Below the pieces are notes generated by a model. That model ran no database searches and was not told the DNA's origin. It saw nothing but the letters and a program-made list of their open reading frames with translations. A DNA stretch of 6,336 bases from Bacillota bacterium (GTDB lineage Bacteria; Bacillota; Clostridia; Oscillospirales; Acutalibacteraceae), in the NCBI GenBank assembly GCA_023391275.1, contig JAEWBE010000029.1, positions 1 through 6,336 on the forward strand, in the 5' to 3' direction. Shown piece after piece: positions 5,507-6,336 of the stretch (the first letter of the stretch is position 1; each line of letters begins with the position of its first letter). The position numbers and the translations under genes were made by a program.

Positions 5507-6336
5507 TTGGAAAATGAAAATATTGATAGATGTTTTACATTCGCATCCCTGTGCGAATGCTTACAATCTCTCTATCAGGAGCCCAGGTCAAAAGATAATC
5601 TGAACATAACCTGCGGAATGGTTATGGGAGACGACCGTCTTGAAATTGCAAAAATGATGAATGAGACTGATCTCAAAGCAGAAAAGGGAGTATCCTATCA
5701 GGCAAAATTCTATAAGGGATGCGGATATTCAGTCCGTGAATCAATTGCTTTAGCCGTGAATGACAATGATGAAACCGAGTTGGCCCAGCTTACATACCCG
5801 AAAAAAAATGACTCCAATTTACGGAATCTTAGAATTTCCCATGCCTTTTTGTTTGCCGGAATCCTTAGAACTTCTCCGAATATTGCTAAAAGAGTTTTGG
5901 AGAATCAATTACAGCTTCCCAAATCGGTTCGTTATTTTCCGGGCATGGAAATCGTTCTGTACAATGCTTTGTTTCATTCACCGATTGGACACGATGAGCA
6001 TATTGACCGATGGAAAGGCGACGAGGAAAAGCTGCAAACCATCCTGATCGATGACTTTACTTTCCAAACACGCTTTTGCGAAAAAATCTATCAGGAAATT
6101 AACAAAGATGAGGACTATACCTTTACCCCGGTACATTCAAGCAAAAATGCAGCCAACCGATTTTATCAGCTTATGGTGTGCAGCTGCGTCGCATATCAGG
6201 TCAAAAAAGAAACTGAAGCATGGGTGCGGCTTATTTGCGCTCAACTGCCAGGCGAACTTTTGCTGTTTTTACAAAATAAGAAGAGTGAACTTGAGAATGC
6301 ATGCAATTCCTTTCAACAGGTGCTTCAGCTTGCGCT
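5507..6336 (+). CDS. Unrecognised soluble protein, C-terminus beyond window
   Basis: An uninterrupted frame of 276 codons runs off the right edge. I do not recognise the family. The start is probably TTG at 5507. AGGGG (5495-5499) lies 7 nt upstream, the frame has a stop at 5489-5491, and the first in-frame ATG is only at codon 38. The protein looks mostly helical and rich in charged residues, with scattered single cysteines (for example residues 9, 16, 18, 36 and 72) that do not form a familiar metal motif. No signal peptide, membrane segment, Walker motif, HTH or CxxxCxxC motif is seen in the visible part, so it is not a transporter, a classical regulator or a second radical SAM enzyme as far as can be seen. 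It is divergent from the RiPP genes across 273 bp, so a shared regulator or accessory role is possible but unproven. Confidence 0.8.
   Translation, partial: MENENIDRCFTFASLCECLQSLYQEPRSKDNLNITCGMVMGDDRLEIAKMMNETDLKAEKGVSYQAKFYKGCGYSVRESIALAVNDNDETELAQLTYPKKNDSNLRNLRISHAFLFAGILRTSPNIAKRVLENQLQLPKSVRYFPGMEIVLYNALFHSPIGHDEHIDRWKGDEEKLQTILIDDFTFQTRFCEKIYQEINKDEDYTFTPVHSSKNAANRFYQLMVCSCVAYQVKKETEAWVRLICAQLPGELLLFLQNKKSELENACNSFQQVLQLA

Noticed and set aside
5514..5603. ATG at 5514 as the start of the right-hand gene
   Set aside because: It is out of frame with the long open frame and reaches a stop after about 29 codons.

Overview
The window looks like a chromosomal segment from a Gram-positive anaerobe of the Clostridia, possibly an Oscillospiraceae-type lineage. 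Grounds for this are strong AGGAGG-type ribosome sites, very AT-rich intergenic DNA beside coding regions of roughly balanced composition, a clostridial-type cellobiose phosphorylase, and a Cys-rich peptide paired with a radical SAM/SPASM maturase. The lineage is inferred from gene content only.

Left half (1-3814): a LacI-family repressor gene (minus strand, start at 892, C-terminus beyond the left edge) is divergent from a complete 810-residue GH94 cellobiose phosphorylase (1382-3814, plus). The 489-bp AT-rich region between them holds a clear sigma-A-type promoter for the repressor and plausible promoters for the phosphorylase. It also holds two copies of a 17-bp CG-centred LacI-type operator, one over the predicted repressor start site and one just upstream of the phosphorylase ribosome site, plus a perfect 38-bp palindrome. 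The simplest reading is a self-regulated repressor that also controls phosphorolysis of cytoplasmic cellobiose to glucose 1-phosphate and glucose. No transporter is visible in the window.

Right half (3844-6336): a compact RiPP (ribosomally made, post-translationally modified peptide) locus reads on the minus strand and converges with the phosphorylase. The first gene encodes a 67-residue precursor with six cysteines in a CxC plus CxxxC-repeat core (5030-5233). After a GC-rich hairpin comes a 372-residue radical SAM enzyme with a C-terminal SPASM domain (3844-4962). The spacing of the six cysteines resembles SCIFF/ranthipeptide precursors without matching them exactly. A Cys-to-acceptor thioether product is therefore a reasonable but unproven expectation.

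Divergent from the precursor, an unrecognised soluble protein begins with a probable TTG codon at 5507 and runs off the right edge. The 273-bp divergent spacer contains two inverted repeats, the larger with 11-bp arms. No RiPP transporter, protease or immunity gene is visible, and the unknown protein is the only local candidate for an accessory role. No tRNA, rRNA, CRISPR array or insertion sequence was seen.
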